A DNA stretch of 64,000 nucleotides from Anaerobacillus sp. CMMVII (GCF_025377685.1 NZ_JACEHK010000003.1:62001-126000); one strand, 5' to 3'; numbered from the stretch's first letter, positions 1-8,469 are shown. Made by a program: numbers and translations. The notes: generated from the letters alone by a model not told the origin.

Positions 1-532
1 CCCTTTCATTAGGCTCTACTTCAAACATTCCGTTATACCACTCTACACTATTAATTGGCTCTTCCACGAATGTTGTGAGCAGGTGCTGCAATTCGTTATC
101 AAGTGTTACTTCCTTTGCGGAAGGGTGGAGTGGAAGAATAGCTGCATCTTCATAAGATGCAACAAATGTTGCGAGATCACTTTTCGGATAAACAGCATGA
201 TGAAGCAGAACAGTTAAAATCGTAGTTGCAAGAAAAATAAAATTAGCAAAAAAACCAAGCCATGCAAAACGACGGTATTTTCCCCATGACCCTCTACTAG
301 AGGCATACCAAAGTAAAATCCAGACCCCTAAAGGTAAAATTGGAATTTTAAAAATCGTACCCAACACGGGAAAGTTAAAAGAAAAAACAAATAACCCTAT
401 CAATGTTGCGATAATAGCCTTCCAGATTTTCGGCTTTATCTCTTGTTTTTGATAATAATAGTAAATAAGAAATATCACCAAACCCCATGAAAAAATAGTC
501 CCAAAAACTTCAATAATATTAACATCAAACAA
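1..532 (-). CDS. Membrane protein of unknown function, C-terminus beyond window
   Basis: An open frame runs from the left edge without a stop. I place the start at a TTG at 532 because GGAGGG lies six bases upstream (539-544) and no in-frame ATG is better placed. The visible 177 residues show four hydrophobic segments (about residues 5-25, 35-50, 52-70 and 85-105). They are followed by a hydrophilic stretch rich in Glu and Asp that would face outside or form a soluble C-terminal domain. I do not recognise the family. A family A palindrome begins two bases upstream of the ribosome site, so the promoter is either beyond it or displaced by it. Confidence 0.6.
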   Translation of the reverse strand, partial: MFDVNIIEVFGTIFSWGLVIFLIYYYYQKQEIKPKIWKAIIATLIGLFVFSFNFPVLGTIFKIPILPLGVWILLWYASSRGSWGKYRRFAWLGFFANFIFLATTILTVLLHHAVYPKSDLATFVASYEDAAILPLHPSAKEVTLDNELQHLLTTFVEEPINSVEWYNGMFEVEPNER

Positions 533-545
533 ATATAACCCTCCT

Positions 546-600
546 AGGAAGCGTGGGGACGGTTCTGCTGCTTCCTACGGAATCACCAGAACCGTCCGTC
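546..600. repeat. Family A palindrome, paired arms
   Basis: Forward arm GGAAGCGTGGGGACGGTTCT plus GCTGCTTCC, then a partial inverted arm ending AGAACCGTCC. The segment 544-597 is base-for-base identical to 1441-1494 on the other side of the next gene. Confidence 0.9.
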
Positions 601-722
601 ACAACCAGTTATTAGTTCAAATATGATTAGTCTCATTGGCAGTAGGAACTGCCGATATATGGAAGCTATACCTAATTTACCAAAAATAAAGTAATTTGTC
701 CCCACAAATCGTTGGAGGAATG

Positions 723-731
723 CATATTATA
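723..731 (+). promoter_or_regulatory. Possible sigma-K/sigma-E type -10 element
   Basis: CATATTATA fits the CATANNNTA pattern of mother-cell sporulation promoters. An AC dinucleotide lies about 17 bases upstream (in CCACAAA). The motif is short and AT-rich, so chance is quite possible. It is reported because the downstream gene looks like a spore surface protein. Confidence 0.3.
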
Positions 732-763
732 TTATATCCGAATCTATGAAAGGATTTGATTAT

Positions 764-1444
764 ATGGGATGTAATTGCTGTGGAGGTTGCGATAAGAAAA
801 ATTGTAACAAGAAGTTAGATCGTTTAATCGACAAGTTGCAAAAAGCACGCCAAGATGCTCGTTGCGGAAATTTAAAGCAAGTGGAGTGTCGTTTAGCTGA
901 ATCAATACGTTATATCAAAGAGGTTTTGCATTGTAGTAACAAACCGGTATTTCCACCTACACTGCTACCTGCTTGCGATCCGACAGGTGCGATTCCACTT
1001 ACGTCTGGATTAAACGGAGCCCCCTCAGGTACCTCAAATCTACTGCCAGGGAATAAGTACGTTTCTCCTTTCGGATTGGTCATGACTTGGACAGGTGATA
1101 CCATCACGGTGTGTGAAGTGCCTGGTAATGAGGCTAATGTATGGTCGATATCAGGTCCACCACTAATTATTACAAGTGGAATTGGAACGCAACAAAGAGT
1201 TCCGTCTTTAAATGGAAATCCACAAGCGGCAGCTGTAGGAATTAATGAGGGTTCGATACTTGTTTTTAGTGCTTCTGAAGTAAATGGCCCGATAACCAAT
1301 GCTAGATATGTTTCTAGTCCCGCCTCTCAAACGAGTGCAAGTTACCAAGGGTTTAATACAAGTGCAACAGAGTTTTACTTAAGCTCTAATGGTCGAACAA
1401 TCCTTGATTCTGGCTACACCCTAAGTGAAATGTTAGGAGTCTAG
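764..1444 (+). CDS. Cys-rich N-terminus protein, possible spore surface protein
   Basis: 226 residues. ATG at 764 is preferred over the in-frame ATG at 746 because GAAAGGA lies just upstream of it. The N-terminus is MGCNCCGGCDKKNC, followed by a Lys/Arg-rich helical region (about residues 15-60) and a Pro/Gly/Ser/Thr-rich beta-type C-terminal region with no charged clusters. That composition resembles spore coat or exosporium proteins, and the possible sporulation promoter at 723 agrees, but I do not recognise a named family. The TAG stop (1442-1444) directly joins a family A palindrome. An identical 54-bp copy of that palindrome lies on the upstream side, so the gene is bracketed by direct copies. 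Confidence 0.7.
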   Translation: MGCNCCGGCDKKNCNKKLDRLIDKLQKARQDARCGNLKQVECRLAESIRYIKEVLHCSNKPVFPPTLLPACDPTGAIPLTSGLNGAPSGTSNLLPGNKYVSPFGLVMTWTGDTITVCEVPGNEANVWSISGPPLIITSGIGTQQRVPSLNGNPQAAAVGINEGSILVFSASEVNGPITNARYVSSPASQTSASYQGFNTSATEFYLSSNGRTILDSGYTLSEMLGV

Positions 1445-1496
1445 GAAGCGTGGGGACGGTTCTGCTGCTTCCTACGGAATCACCAGAACCGTCCCT
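1443..1496. repeat. Family A palindrome joined to a stop codon
   Basis: Starts within the TAG stop of the preceding gene. Identical over 54 bp (1441-1494) to the copy at 544-597, in the same orientation. Confidence 0.9.
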
Positions 1497-1557
1497 TTTC
1501 TTATTAAAAATTCTATGCTTTATTAGAAAAGGCAATTCTATAACCTTATTAAAAAGC

Positions 1558-2452
1558 TTATTCTGGATAAGATAATCTTTCTGCTTCATCGTGTAAATTT
1601 AAAGAACGTAATTGCTCTTTGAGGTACAGCTTAACTTCTTCATTATCAAATAGTAAACCCTTAGATTGAGCATCTCGCAAGAATACTAATTTTGATTCTA
1701 ACGTTGAGTTTTCAAAAAGAGTTTTACATTATTGATTGTTAAATTTTCCTCTTTTTCAAAATCAAAAATAGGAGGGTGCTTCACTTCGAGGTTTATATTT
1801 TGATTAACAACTCCGATACCGTCCTCTGTTGTTACAACAATCTCGTTCTCTCGTTCCTGTTTCACTTTCTGCAAATATTCATATAAAGAGTCTATTGGTT
1901 CGAGCTGAAATTTTTGAGTGAACATTTCACGGACTTTTGCTTGTCTTTCATTATTAAAATCAGTAGTTTCTTTAAATTCACTTTTATTTGTAGATATATC
2001 AAAAATATCAAGAGCGTTTGGAGAAAAGGACATGATTCTCAAAAAATCGTGAAAATTTCTTGCGACAATTTTTACAGGGGCGTCAAAGTCCATTGGAGAG
2101 ACACGTACAATATAAGCATTGCTTAAGTCGCTTACTTTTCCGAAATCAGTGAGAAAGCCATAATGGATACCATCTGACCCAGGTCTAGCAATGATATTAC
2201 ATCAAGTGGTGTATTTAAATAACGTGAATCTAGACCATCGTATGAAAAATAATAACCTAATAAATCTCCATGTTCTAATAAACCGTCTTTGTCTAACTGT
2301 TTTTGCAATTCAATGACATGTTCCAGTTTTTCGGGAAAATGGTATTTTCCATAATTCATCCTTATCATTTTATACTGCTCCTTTTGACAACTAGTTAAAA
2401 CTATTAATAGTAGTATTACGAGTGGCACAATAATGCGGATTTTCACAAACAT
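1558..2452 (-). pseudogene. SUKH/SMI1-KNR4-like lipoprotein gene with two frameshifts
   Basis: Three consecutive minus-strand frames read as one protein. Segment 1 starts at ATG 2452, after GGAAGCG. It has a lipoprotein signal (hydrophobic run, then LTSC) and reaches LNTPLDVI. After a frame change near 2198-2203 the next frame continues IARPGSDGIHYGFLTDFG and onward to NNVK. After a second change in a T5 run near 1716-1720 it continues LFENSTLESKLVFLRDAQ and ends LSYPE at TAA 1558. The PGSDGIHYGF region resembles the SMI1/KNR4 (SUKH) fold, which is common in immunity proteins against polymorphic toxins. Reconstructed length is about 297 residues. Either a decayed gene or a gene with two indel errors. 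Confidence 0.7.
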
Positions 2453-2522
2453 CGCTTCCATTTCAATTACATAATAAATTAACAATAATTAGAATTTATA
2501 CCAAAGTCAACTGAAGGACCGC

Positions 2523-2582
2523 AGGAAGCACGGGGACGGTTCTGTTGCTTCCTGCGGAAGCGCCAGAACCGTCCCCATGCTT
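2523..2582. repeat. Family A palindrome, full inverted pair
   Basis: Forward arm (variable dinucleotide GT) and inverted arm separated by four bases, folding into a near-complete hairpin. It lies about 70 bp upstream of the SUKH-like lipoprotein start. Confidence 0.9.
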
Positions 2583-2760
2583 ATTAATATGCAAATGAAA
2601 AAAGGTACCTCATTCATTTATGAGATAGTTTTTTTATAGTACTTATTCCCGTGGATTAAATTATTATATCCATTGTGATTCGTCACTGTAACTACTCGAG
2701 ATTTGTCGAAGAATGTAGGTTAAATAATGTAATAGAATGATAGTTATGAGAACTAGTGTT

Positions 2761-2769
2761 TGTTATAAT
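2761..2769 (+). promoter_or_regulatory. Extended -10 promoter of the toxin locus
   Basis: TGTTATAAT is a perfect extended -10 (TGnTATAAT). I see no good -35, which fits an extended -10 promoter. The start of transcription would be near 2776, about 55 bases before the toxin start. Confidence 0.6.
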
Positions 2770-2829
2770 TAAGGTGCAACACATAAAGCGGATGGGCGGT
2801 TGGCCATCTCCCGAAGGGAGGTGGTAATC

Positions 2830-2943
2830 ATGGTGACTTTTGAAGCAATGAACATGGCAATTCAACTATGTATGTTATTTATAATAACAATAACAGCGAT
2901 TGTAGCAATAATCACACTCGTCACCAATAGAAAAGAGAAATAA
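2830..2943 (+). CDS. Small holin-like toxin (type I toxin-antitoxin candidate)
   Basis: 37 residues: MVTFEAMNMAIQLC, then a single strong membrane segment and the polar tail TNRKEK. Sequence and size match the putative holin-like toxin (Hol_Tox) family of Bacillales, small hydrophobic peptides like TxpA/BsrG that act on the membrane and are held down by an antisense RNA. AGGGAGGTGG precedes the ATG. An extended -10 promoter lies upstream, and two stable hairpins lie over and after the stop (2937-2977 and 3040-3071). The antisense promoter would lie in 2980-3040 on the minus strand; I cannot assign it with confidence. Known of the family: 3'-overlapping antisense control. Inferred: that this copy works that way. 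Confidence 0.75.
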   Translation: MVTFEAMNMAIQLCMLFIITITAIVAIITLVTNRKEK

Positions 2944-2977
2944 CCGCCCCCACGACCAATGGATTAGCGGTTATTTC
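2937..2977. terminator. Hairpin over the toxin stop codon
   Basis: GAAATAACCGC pairs perfectly with GCGGTTATTTC (11 bp). The left arm contains the toxin TAA. On the minus strand it is followed by TCTTTTCT, so it could end an antisense transcript as well as protect the toxin mRNA 3' end. Confidence 0.6.
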
Positions 2978-3039
2978 TGCTGTTAAACATCAAAATTCAT
3001 AAGGTCAGCCGTTCTTCATGCGGCATGTGTTGTTGCATT

Positions 3040-3071
3040 GACTGAGTGTTTCTGCACTCAGTCACTTTTTT
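3040..3071 (+). terminator. Rho-independent terminator of toxin transcript
   Basis: GACTGAGTG, loop TTTCTG, CACTCAGTC, then ACTTTTTTA. A textbook terminator about 100 bases after the toxin stop, typical of the long 3' region of type I toxin mRNAs. Confidence 0.8.
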
Positions 3072-3168
3072 ATTGTGTATATTTTCTAATATAAGTATAC
3101 CTCATTCATTGCTGCTACAGCAATAATTTCTTAGGATCTAATGCCTGTGCGTTGGATCTCCAAAGTTT

Positions 3169-3227
3169 GAAGCATGGGGACGGTTCTGCTGCTTCCTGCG
3201 GAAGCGCCAGAACTGTCCCCATGCTTC
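3169..3227. repeat. Family A palindrome, full inverted pair
   Basis: GAAGCATGGGGACGGTTCT arm with its inverse. One arm has ACTGTCCCC instead of ACCGTCCCC. Lies between the toxin locus and the peptidase gene. Confidence 0.9.
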
Positions 3228-3234
3228 AAAATAA

Positions 3235-3279
3235 AAAGCAACTCTATGAAAATAGTTTTTCAGTAGAGTTGCTTTCTTT
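3235..3279. terminator. Bidirectional terminator hairpin
   Basis: AAAGCAACTCTA pairs with TAGAGTTGCTTT, flanked by A-rich and T-rich tails. Well placed to end the minus-strand peptidase transcript. Confidence 0.7.
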
Positions 3280-3298
3280 TGTTGGTTTGTCCTACTTT

Positions 3299-3330
3299 AC
3301 CGCTTTAACGGACTGGGGGTCAGACCCCAC
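3299..3330. repeat. Family B palindrome, single end
   Basis: TACCGCTTTAACGG, then CTGGGGGTCAGACCCCAC. Same GCTTTAA plus GGGGTCAGACCCC layout as the family B copies after 47 kb; one of only two family B loci in the first 44 kb. Confidence 0.8.
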
Positions 3331-3340
3331 AATACAGAAA

Positions 3341-4915
3341 CTATTTACAATACGCATCGACAAAGTATTGTGGATTTAACTTTTGACCTGTGACTCGTTC
3401 AATCTTTTCGTTCCAGTGGTATTTGGAGCCTGGCTTAAAGAACTGTTCGTTTAGAAAGTTCCCAACTGTTGGATTGAAAAATTGTTCAGAAACCTCGTTT
3501 TTAATATGTTGGTGAAGCTGAGCAGAAGTTAGCTCGCCTAGTAAGTAATTTTGATAGTACACAGGTGCTAGGGTAAAGTGAATTTTTGCTGCCCAGTCTG
3601 GTAGATTACGATCTTCTGGAGGGTTAACTAATTGAATGTCTTTCACTAGCTTCCACCATAGTGCATTTAAATCTTGATCTGGGTTTTCGTATAGTTCTTT
3701 TTCGAAAAATACGAACGTAATAATCCAGCGTCCTGCGATGAGCATCTTTAACTGCTCATATTTTTCAAGGGCTGGTGCAAGTGTTTCTAAACGATCTTTA
3801 TCAAGCTTTACGAACGTTTCTAACCACTCTTTATTTTCGGTCATTTTCCCAAATAACATCGCAATCGCTTCGGTTGTTAAGGTGTGTGCCGGCGATCTTA
3901 GGATATAAGGAAGCTCATTATCTAAGTATTTAAAGTAGGCTGCGTGACCGAATTCGTGGAGCATCGTTCCCATCCAGTAGGCGTTTGGCTGGTTGTTGCA
4001 TAATACACGAGTGTCCCCGTTACGGTCCATGTCCATACAAAAGGCTGTTGGATTTTTCCCAGGACGTGGATCCATATCACTTTTTGCATACAAATCTTCA
4101 ATTGGAATGTTCATGGCAGCAAATGTATCCGCCGTAAGCTTCTCGATGTCTTGACCTTTAAAATATGGGTCAAGATTTGTTTCCTCAGAAGCTGGTGCTT
4201 CTTGGAAGAAAGGATCTACATAATGCCATGGTCGTAATTCAGAAACCGCAATCCCGAACTTCGCAGCTAGCTCTTCGTCTAATTGGTTTTTCAATTGTCG
4301 GAAAGTGCTATCTGAAAGATCAATCAGCTTTTGAAAAATCGAAAAGACTTCTTCGCGATCTAATTCTTGATTTTCAAACGACATTTCATGATAGTTGGCA
4401 TACCCAACAGCTTTAGCTGCTTCATTTCTCGTTTTAACAAGCGTTAGTAGCTTTTCTTCAACGACTTTTCCTACTTCTTTTGAAGCCTTCCAAGCGTCTT
4501 CACGCTCTTGTAAATCCATGCTATTAAGTAAAATATTGCGAATGTCATTGGCTGAAAGTTTCTTTCCATTTACTTCAGGTTCATAGGTATTAAACATATG
4601 ATTCAATTCAGCGGATAGTTGTGATAACTCTTTTAAAATGTCCTTAGGAAGCTGATTTTCCCTGAACGTACTTAGAAGCGATTCTAATTGTCTTCTTTCT
4701 AGGTCAGTTAATTCTGTTTCCGTTAAAAACTTTTGGATCGCTTGGAATGCTTCAGGATTTGAAAAATGTGTACGAAACTCCGTTTGCGCCTCCGCAACCT
4801 TTTGCGCCCACTCTTTCTCCCCGGTAGTTTGGGCCATCCAGCTGGCATTAGTAATGTTTTGATGTAGACTTTTAATCTTCGTATTTTGCTCATTTAAAAA
4901 CTCTTGAACTGACAT
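3341..4915 (-). CDS. M3/M2-like zinc oligopeptidase
   Basis: 524 residues. Zinc site HEFGH at about residues 320-324 with a Glu (TLTTEAIAMLFG) about 25 residues after the second His, the gluzincin arrangement of M3 (thimet/oligopeptidase F) and M2 peptidases. The HEFGH spelling and the 25-residue spacing favour M3-like. The N-terminal 200 residues are helical and Glu/Lys-rich, as expected for the channel-forming half of these enzymes. There is no signal peptide, so it is likely cytoplasmic and degrades short peptides. Start ATG 4915 has GGAGG nine bases upstream. Single-gene unit ending before the hairpin at 3235-3279. The exact subfamily is uncertain. Confidence 0.8.
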   Translation of the reverse strand: MSVQEFLNEQNTKIKSLHQNITNASWMAQTTGEKEWAQKVAEAQTEFRTHFSNPEAFQAIQKFLTETELTDLERRQLESLLSTFRENQLPKDILKELSQLSAELNHMFNTYEPEVNGKKLSANDIRNILLNSMDLQEREDAWKASKEVGKVVEEKLLTLVKTRNEAAKAVGYANYHEMSFENQELDREEVFSIFQKLIDLSDSTFRQLKNQLDEELAAKFGIAVSELRPWHYVDPFFQEAPASEETNLDPYFKGQDIEKLTADTFAAMNIPIEDLYAKSDMDPRPGKNPTAFCMDMDRNGDTRVLCNNQPNAYWMGTMLHEFGHAAYFKYLDNELPYILRSPAHTLTTEAIAMLFGKMTENKEWLETFVKLDKDRLETLAPALEKYEQLKMLIAGRWIITFVFFEKELYENPDQDLNALWWKLVKDIQLVNPPEDRNLPDWAAKIHFTLAPVYYQNYLLGELTSAQLHQHIKNEVSEQFFNPTVGNFLNEQFFKPGSKYHWNEKIERVTGQKLNPQYFVDAYCK

Positions 4916-4975
4916 CTCTTTTCCTCCCTGTGAAAAAATAGATTCCCAATTTCTATTATATAGTTTTTTTGCTAG

Positions 4976-5005
4976 GGAAGCACGGGGACGGTTCTGCTGC
5001 TTCCT
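4976..5005. repeat. Family A element, single arm
   Basis: GGGAAGCACGGGGACGGTTC plus TGCTGCTTCC. A lone forward copy about 55 bp upstream of the peptidase start. Confidence 0.85.
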
Positions 5006-5058
5006 TTAAAAAGATAAAACTCAAAATTGAATAGCTCATCCTATGAATGATGGACATA

Positions 5059-5091
5059 GAACCAGGTATGAGATACGTACCTGGTTCTTTT
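5059..5091 (+). terminator. Terminator-like hairpin before the VOC gene
   Basis: GAACCAGGTA pairs with TACCTGGTTC, followed by TTTTGC. It stands alone between divergent genes, so it may end a short leader transcript or be a remnant. Confidence 0.5.
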
Positions 5092-5101
5092 GCTATGACT
5101 T

Positions 5102-5130
5102 GGGGAGTGCGCGGGTTCTACTGTTCCTAG
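5102..5130. repeat. Decayed family A element
   Basis: GGGGAGTGCGCGGGTTCTAC then TGTTCCTAG aligns to the family A consensus with several losses in the GGGGACGG core, as if an old copy. Confidence 0.5.
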
Positions 5131-5237
5131 GCTAATTAGCACAGATTTCCACATGAATATAAAAGAAACTAGGTAAAGAAGGGAATATCTGGTTAAAATA
5201 GAACTTATATGTGATCAATATACGAGGAGGAGATACA

Positions 5238-5609
5238 ATGGAACTAGGAGCATTTTCTGTAAGTTTAAGTGTAAAAGACATCCATAGATCAAAAGCATTT
5301 TACGAGGAATTGGGGTTTAAAACTTTAGGCGGGGACATTAATCAAAATTGGCTTATCATGAAGAATGAACATACAGTGATTGGTCTTTTCCAAGGAATGT
5401 TTGAGAAAAACCTCCTGACATTTAATCCAGGATGGAATCAAAATGCTGAAAATCTAGAAGATTTTACAGATATTCGAGAACTACAAAAAGAGTTGAAGGA
5501 AAAGGGTGTTAAATTAATACAAGAAGCTGATGAAGCAACAGAAGGGCCTGCATTTATTACAATAGAAGATCCAGATGGCAACCAAATTTTAATCGATCAA
5601 CATCGTTAG
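5238..5609 (+). CDS. VOC (glyoxalase/bleomycin resistance) family protein
   Basis: 123 residues. ATG 5238 is chosen because GAGGAGG lies eight bases upstream; an in-frame GTG at 5211 lacks a ribosome site. The SVSLSVKDIHRSKAFYEELGF opening (split here as SVSLSVKDIHRSK / AFYEELGF) and the ITIEDPDGNQILIDQ ending are the two halves of a VOC domain, the metal-binding fold used by glyoxalase I, dioxygenases and antibiotic-binding proteins. The substrate cannot be told from sequence. The stop TAG (5607-5609) overlaps the start of a family A palindrome. Confidence 0.85.
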   Translation: MELGAFSVSLSVKDIHRSKAFYEELGFKTLGGDINQNWLIMKNEHTVIGLFQGMFEKNLLTFNPGWNQNAENLEDFTDIRELQKELKEKGVKLIQEADEATEGPAFITIEDPDGNQILIDQHR

Positions 5610-5673
5610 AAAGCGCGGGGACGGTTCTGCTGCTTCCTGATAAGGAAGCACGAGAACCGTCCCCACGCTTCCT
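5609..5673. repeat. Family A palindrome joined to a stop codon
   Basis: Begins on the last base of the VOC gene stop. Forward arm has dinucleotide GC, inverted arm CG, so the two arms are not exact mirror copies. Confidence 0.9.
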
Positions 5674-5693
5674 TAGAAATGAGTGGGTAGAAA

Positions 5694-6944
5694 GTGAATA
5701 CAGTAAATAATAATCTCGAGGAGAAATGGTTAAGGAACATAACTCTCTTCCTTACTAGCCAGACGATTTCACTTTTTGGATCGTCTCTCGTTCAGTATGC
5801 CATTATGTGGTATGTAACGCTAACGACAGGATCAGGTTTAATGATGACGCTGTACATCATTTGCGGTTTTATACCAACCTTTATTTTATCGCCAATTGCA
5901 GGTGTTTGGGCAGATCGCTACAATCGAAAAATGCTGATTATTTTCGCAGATGGACTTATCGCTGTAGCGACACTAATCCTTGCGATTCTCTTTTTACTTG
6001 GCTTTGATTCGATTTGGCTGCTTTTTGTAATGGCGGCGATTCGTGCCTTTGGGACAGGGATTCAAACGCCTGCTGTAGGTGCTATTCTACCGCAAATTGT
6101 ACCAAAGGATAAACTGACAAAGATAAATGGAATTAATGGTAGTATTCAAGCTGTGATTATGTTCCTATCACCAATGGTTAGTGCCGCGCTTTTGGCTTTG
6201 ACTTCGCTTGAAATCATTTTCTTTATTGATGTCATTACGGCAGCAATCGCCATTATTACGCTATTTGGCTTTTTAAAAATTGCTGTGCATGAGAAGGCAT
6301 CGGAAAAACAAACAACAAGCTACTTTAGTGACTTTAAACAAGGGTTGCATTACGTGAATAATAATGCTTTTTTAAAGAAATTTTTCTTATTCTTTGCAGT
6401 CTTTTTTGTATTAATGGCACCAGCAGCGTTTTTGACACCGTTACAAGTGGCACGAAGCTTTGGTGAAGACGTGTGGAGACTGACGGCAATTGAGATTGCG
6501 TTCTCCATTGGGATGATGGTAGGGGGAGGTGTGATCGCTTCCTGGGGTGGCTTTCAAAATAAAGTTAAAACGATGGGATTTGCCAGTGTCATTATGGGAG
6601 CCTGTACGTTTGCGCTCGGTATTGTTCCGCACTTTTCGGTTTATCTAGTTTTCATGGCTTTATTCGGACTTGCGATGCCAATTTTTAATACACCAGCGAC
6701 CGTTTTATTACAGGAGAAAATAGAAGAAGATTATTTAGGTAGAGTATTTGGTGTAATGGGGATGATCTCGACCTCGATGATGCCACTAGGAATGATAATA
6801 TTCGGTCCAATAGCCGACTTTATCAAAATTGAATGGTTGTTAATAGGAACCGGAGTCCTCATTATCATCCTTGCTATTCTTTTAGGCCGAAACCAAGTGT
6901 TACTCGATGCAGGGAAGCGTGGGGACGGTTCTGGTGCTTCCTAA
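5694..6944 (+). CDS. MFS efflux-type transporter with repeat-derived C-terminus
   Basis: 416 residues from GTG 5694; the ribosome site is weak (GGGTAGAAA). About 12 hydrophobic segments, the loop-2/3 motif GVWADRYNRKMLII typical of the major facilitator superfamily, and a charged central loop near residue 200. It resembles DHA3-type drug/macrolide exporters; the substrate is unknown. The last nine codons (GKRGDGSGAS) and the TAA are supplied by a family A element at 6912-6942, so the native C-terminus was replaced or extended by the repeat. It follows the VOC gene on the same strand with an 84-base gap occupied by a palindrome. Confidence 0.88.
   Translation: MNTVNNNLEEKWLRNITLFLTSQTISLFGSSLVQYAIMWYVTLTTGSGLMMTLYIICGFIPTFILSPIAGVWADRYNRKMLIIFADGLIAVATLILAILFLLGFDSIWLLFVMAAIRAFGTGIQTPAVGAILPQIVPKDKLTKINGINGSIQAVIMFLSPMVSAALLALTSLEIIFFIDVITAAIAIITLFGFLKIAVHEKASEKQTTSYFSDFKQGLHYVNNNAFLKKFFLFFAVFFVLMAPAAFLTPLQVARSFGEDVWRLTAIEIAFSIGMMVGGGVIASWGGFQNKVKTMGFASVIMGACTFALGIVPHFSVYLVFMALFGLAMPIFNTPATVLLQEKIEEDYLGRVFGVMGMISTSMMPLGMIIFGPIADFIKIEWLLIGTGVLIIILAILLGRNQVLLDAGKRGDGSGAS
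6912..6942. repeat. Family A element inside the MFS coding end
   Basis: Single forward arm (dinucleotide GG), read in frame as GKRGDGSGAS followed by the stop TAA. Confidence 0.9.
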
Positions 6945-7052
6945 ATAGGAGCTGATACGAGGTAAGAGTGGTGGGAAAAGTAGCGGTTTCCTTTTTAACA
7001 AATGTTTTAAGTTAATCGGTTAATTACAGAAAATATTAGGTCCTCTTAGTTT

Positions 7053-7073
7053 TAATTAAACGTTTGATTAATT
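7053..7073. repeat. Family C palindrome (one mismatch)
   Basis: TTAATTAAACGTTTGATTAA, one mismatch from the perfect TTAATCAAACGTTTGATTAA seen at 39.3, 49.7 and 58.1 kb. It lies over 300 bp from the galE start, so an operator role for galE is unlikely. Confidence 0.6.
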
Positions 7074-7191
7074 TTTTCTATAGGTAAGTGGGTAAGGCTT
7101 TGACTTCGACGTTAATAACTGCTATTGCAAACTCCACTTTTACTAGTTAATTGGTGACTTTCACCATTAAGAAACGGTTTTTTGACTAATG

Positions 7192-7240
7192 AAGCAGCCC
7201 TTATGAGAGTGTAACTCTCATAAGGGCTGCTTTTGATTTT
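7192..7240 (+). terminator. Terminator, variant of the composite repeat hairpin
   Basis: AGCAGCCCTTATGAGAG pairs with CTCTCATAAGGGCTGCT, followed by TTTGATTTT. The hairpin and its flank (TGAAGCAGCCCT) are a diverged copy of the one in the composite elements at 15.5, 17.6, 19.2 and 20.7 kb. It probably ends the MFS transcript. Confidence 0.75.
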
Positions 7241-7315
7241 GGAAGCGCCGGGACGGTTCTGCTGCTTCCTCATAAGGAAGCACGAGAACCGTCCCCGCGC
7301 TTCCCCACGCTTCCT
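7241..7315. repeat. Family A palindrome with extra half-arm
   Basis: Forward arm with GCCGGGACGG, inverted arm, then an additional CCCCACGCTTCC, i.e. a tandem end duplication. Confidence 0.9.
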
Positions 7316-7394
7316 AGACTAGTAACCAATCAAGAAACACCTCTCAAACATACAATACAAGGATGAGATAGAAAACACTAAAGGAGTAGTGGCA

Positions 7395-8408
7395 ATGTCG
7401 ATACTTGTAACGGGAGGTACGGGGTACATTGGTAGTCATACGTGTGTTGAACTTCTTCACTCGGGGTATGACGTGATTATTATAGATAGTTTAGTGAATA
7501 GCAAAGCAGAAGTAGTAGAACGGATCAACGAAATTACAGGGAAGGATGTTACTTTTTATCAGGTGGATCTTGTAAATTCTCAGGAACTTGAAAAAGTTTT
7601 TATAAAACATAAGATTGACGCTGTGATTCATTTCGCCGGATTAAAAGCTGTAGGTGAGTCTGTAGAAATGCCGCTTCGCTATTATCAAAATAATATAACT
7701 GGAACATTGGTTCTTTGTGAATTGATGCAAAAGTATAACGTGAAAAAACTCGTATTTAGTTCTTCGGCAACTGTTTACGGAATGCCTGAGCGCGTACCAA
7801 TTTCTGAAGATTTTCCACTACATGCAACAAACCCGTACGGGCAGACAAAGCTAATGATTGAGCAAATTCTCCGTGACCTTTACGTATCAGATCCGAATTG
7901 GAGTATTGCTCTTTTACGGTATTTTAATCCTATTGGAGCACACAAAAGTGGCCGTATTGGTGAAGAGCCGGCTGGAATTCCAAACAATCTTATGCCATAT
8001 ATAACTCAGGTAGCGGTTGGTAAGCTCGCTGAATTAAAAGTATTTGGTAACAATTATCCTACGGTTGATGGAACCGGAGTCAGAGACTATATTCATGTAG
8101 TTGACCTTGCGAAGGGCCATATAAAGGCGTTAGAAAAAGTCAGTTCTGCTGCAGGGGTGGAGGCGTACAACCTTGGAACAGGAAAGGGTTATAGCGTACT
8201 ACAAATTGTTAAAGCATTTGAAAAAGCCTCACAAAGAAAAATTCCCTATAAAATTGTAGACAAACGTCCCGGAGATGTTGCCATTTGTTACGCAGACCCA
8301 TCAAAAGCAAAAGTAGAGCTAAATTGGGAGGCAACAAAAAGTCTAGAGGAAATGTGTGAAGATTCTTGGAGATGGCAAAAGCACGGGGACGGTTCTGCCG
8401 CTTCCTAA
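7395..8408 (+). CDS. galE: UDP-glucose 4-epimerase
   Basis: 337 residues. Interconverts UDP-glucose and UDP-galactose (or the GlcNAc pair) and supplies the neighbouring glycosyltransferases. NAD-binding GGTGYIGSH at residues 6-14, catalytic Ser in SSSATVYG and the YGQTK Tyr-Lys pair near residue 150, and the [16 protein letters not shown] substrate loop. Start ATG 7395 has AAGGAG eight bases upstream (an in-frame GTG at 7389 is too close). The protein ends WRWQ followed by KHGDGSAAS: GalE proteins normally end soon after WRWQ with an Asn/Pro/Gly tail, and here a family A element supplies the last codons and stop. The active site is unaffected. Confidence 0.96.
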   Translation: MSILVTGGTGYIGSHTCVELLHSGYDVIIIDSLVNSKAEVVERINEITGKDVTFYQVDLVNSQELEKVFIKHKIDAVIHFAGLKAVGESVEMPLRYYQNNITGTLVLCELMQKYNVKKLVFSSSATVYGMPERVPISEDFPLHATNPYGQTKLMIEQILRDLYVSDPNWSIALLRYFNPIGAHKSGRIGEEPAGIPNNLMPYITQVAVGKLAELKVFGNNYPTVDGTGVRDYIHVVDLAKGHIKALEKVSSAAGVEAYNLGTGKGYSVLQIVKAFEKASQRKIPYKIVDKRPGDVAICYADPSKAKVELNWEATKSLEEMCEDSWRWQKHGDGSAAS

Positions 8409-8444
8409 GGAAGCAGCAGAACCGTCCCCATGCCCCATGCTTCC
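8377..8444. repeat. Family A palindrome inside the galE coding end
   Basis: The forward arm is read in frame as KHGDGSAAS plus TAA; the inverted arm follows immediately, with a duplicated CCCCATG near its end. Confidence 0.9.
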
Positions 8445-8469
8445 ATTATTACAACTAGGAGGTGTGTTA

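Noticed and set aside
910-1299. Minus-strand ORF opposite the Cys-rich gene
   Set aside because: Fully inside a better plus-strand gene with a ribosome site and a stop tied to a repeat; no supporting signals of its own.
7053-7073. Operator for galE regulation
   Set aside because: It is more than 300 bp upstream, beyond a terminator and a family A palindrome, and related copies lie between convergent genes.
8356-8469. N-terminal extension of the fused glycosyltransferase through the family A palindrome
   Set aside because: The extension is only repeat sequence overlapping galE; a strong AGGAGG and ATG at 8470 mark the real start.
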